A stretch of 64,000 nucleotides of DNA from Pontibacter russatus (GTDB taxonomy: Bacteria > Bacteroidota > Bacteroidia > Cytophagales > Hymenobacteraceae): the NCBI RefSeq assembly GCF_009931655.1, contig NZ_CP047984.1, positions 2,064,501 to 2,128,500 of the forward strand, in the 5' to 3' direction. Of this stretch, positions 63,776 through 64,000 are shown piece by piece. Position 1 is the stretch's first letter. Each line of letters begins with the position of its first letter. The notes under the pieces are model-generated. The model made no database searches. It was not told the DNA's origin and saw only the letters and a list, made by a program, of their open reading frames with translations. The position numbers and the translations under genes were made by a program.

Positions 63776-64000
63776 ATGAAGAGCCAGAGCCTCCAGCAAA
63801 CTGTAGCAGCTATCTTAGCGACAGCGGATATCAAAATAAACGGGCCTGACCCGTGGGATCTGCAAGTGCATGACGAGCGGTTCTACAAGCGTGTGCTCAC
63901 TGAGGGAACATTGGGGCTGGGGGAGTCCTATATGGACGGCTGGTGGGACTGCGACAGCATTGACACCTTTGTATGCAAGGCATTACGGGCAGATCTTTAC
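63776..64000 (+). CDS. cfa: Cyclopropane-fatty-acyl-phospholipid synthase, 5' part
   Basis: The first 75 codons are in the window and the gene runs off the end. The protein begins MKSQSLQQTVAAILATAD and continues with INGPDPWDLQVHD, FYKRVLTEGTLGLGESYMDG and WWDCDSIDTFVCKALRA. This matches the N-terminal region of Cfa enzymes closely (LGLGESYMDGWW is near invariant). Cfa methylates unsaturated acyl chains of phospholipids with S-adenosylmethionine at the inner membrane. The SAM-binding part is outside the window. Confidence 0.92.
   Translation, partial: MKSQSLQQTVAAILATADIKINGPDPWDLQVHDERFYKRVLTEGTLGLGESYMDGWWDCDSIDTFVCKALRADLY

Overview
The window looks like chromosome from a moderately high-GC (roughly 55-60% by eye) Bacteroidota, most likely a Cytophagales/Hymenobacteraceae member of the Pontibacter type. 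Supporting evidence: SusC/SusD proteins under an ECF-sigma/FecR pair, many lipoproteins, -7 boxes of the TAnnTTTG type, a VLCAD-like/FadN-like beta-oxidation set, and a tmRNA whose tag reads GESNYAMAA. Genus assignment is inference. Functional calls rest on motif recognition, because no search could be run.

Layout. 1-1260: the end of an unrecognised gene and a family-2 glycosyltransferase. 1436-10018: a leftward fatty-acid degradation block (acyl-CoA dehydrogenase, thiolase, hydroxyacyl-CoA dehydrogenase/enoyl-CoA hydratase, MarR regulator, long-chain acyl-CoA synthetase), interrupted by an AT-richer four-helix-bundle (S23-type) gene between short inverted repeats. 10263-15721: an arginase-fold protein with altered metal ligands, a cytochrome b5-like protein, an amino-sugar kinase with murQ (peptidoglycan recycling), a perfect 64-bp palindrome between convergent genes, a TPR lipoprotein and an unknown protein. 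15828-17007: four tandem tiny acidic lipoproteins, two of them too short for ordinary gene calling. 17077-20618: der, era and hemH. 20790-22239: a complete IS4-family insertion sequence ending 4 bp from the next gene.

22244-57148 is a large leftward glycan-utilisation region. An ECF sigma factor, FecR-type anti-sigma factor and STN-containing SusC form the sensing unit, followed by SusD and a DUF3823 lipoprotein. Next come a ThuA-PVC-propeller lipoprotein, a cupredoxin lipoprotein, a second ThuA lipoprotein, a Gfo/Idh/MocA oxidoreductase, a sugar epimerase/isomerase and a PHP/CehA-like protein. These suggest an oxidative (3-keto-sugar-like) route, which is inference. A vanadium-haloperoxidase-like protein, a VCBS/FG-GAP pseudogene with two separate lesions, a GH5-like protein and a GH43 protein follow. 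On the other side of the sigma factor a DUF4965-type glycosidase/glutaminase and a GH92 alpha-mannosidase are enclosed by two ~98% identical 150-bp inverted copies of a MITE-like element. Beyond them are a PEP-hydrolase-type TIM barrel, a truncated Tm-1-like gene and a TrpD-like protein.

57404-57771 is tmRNA. 58050-63553 holds an FtsX/MacB-type permease divergent from an NtrC-type regulator/histidine kinase pair. The window ends inside a cyclopropane-fatty-acid synthase gene.

Two signals run across the window. TATATA is strongly over-represented, inside genes as well as between them. Several families of short inverted intergenic repeats also occur.
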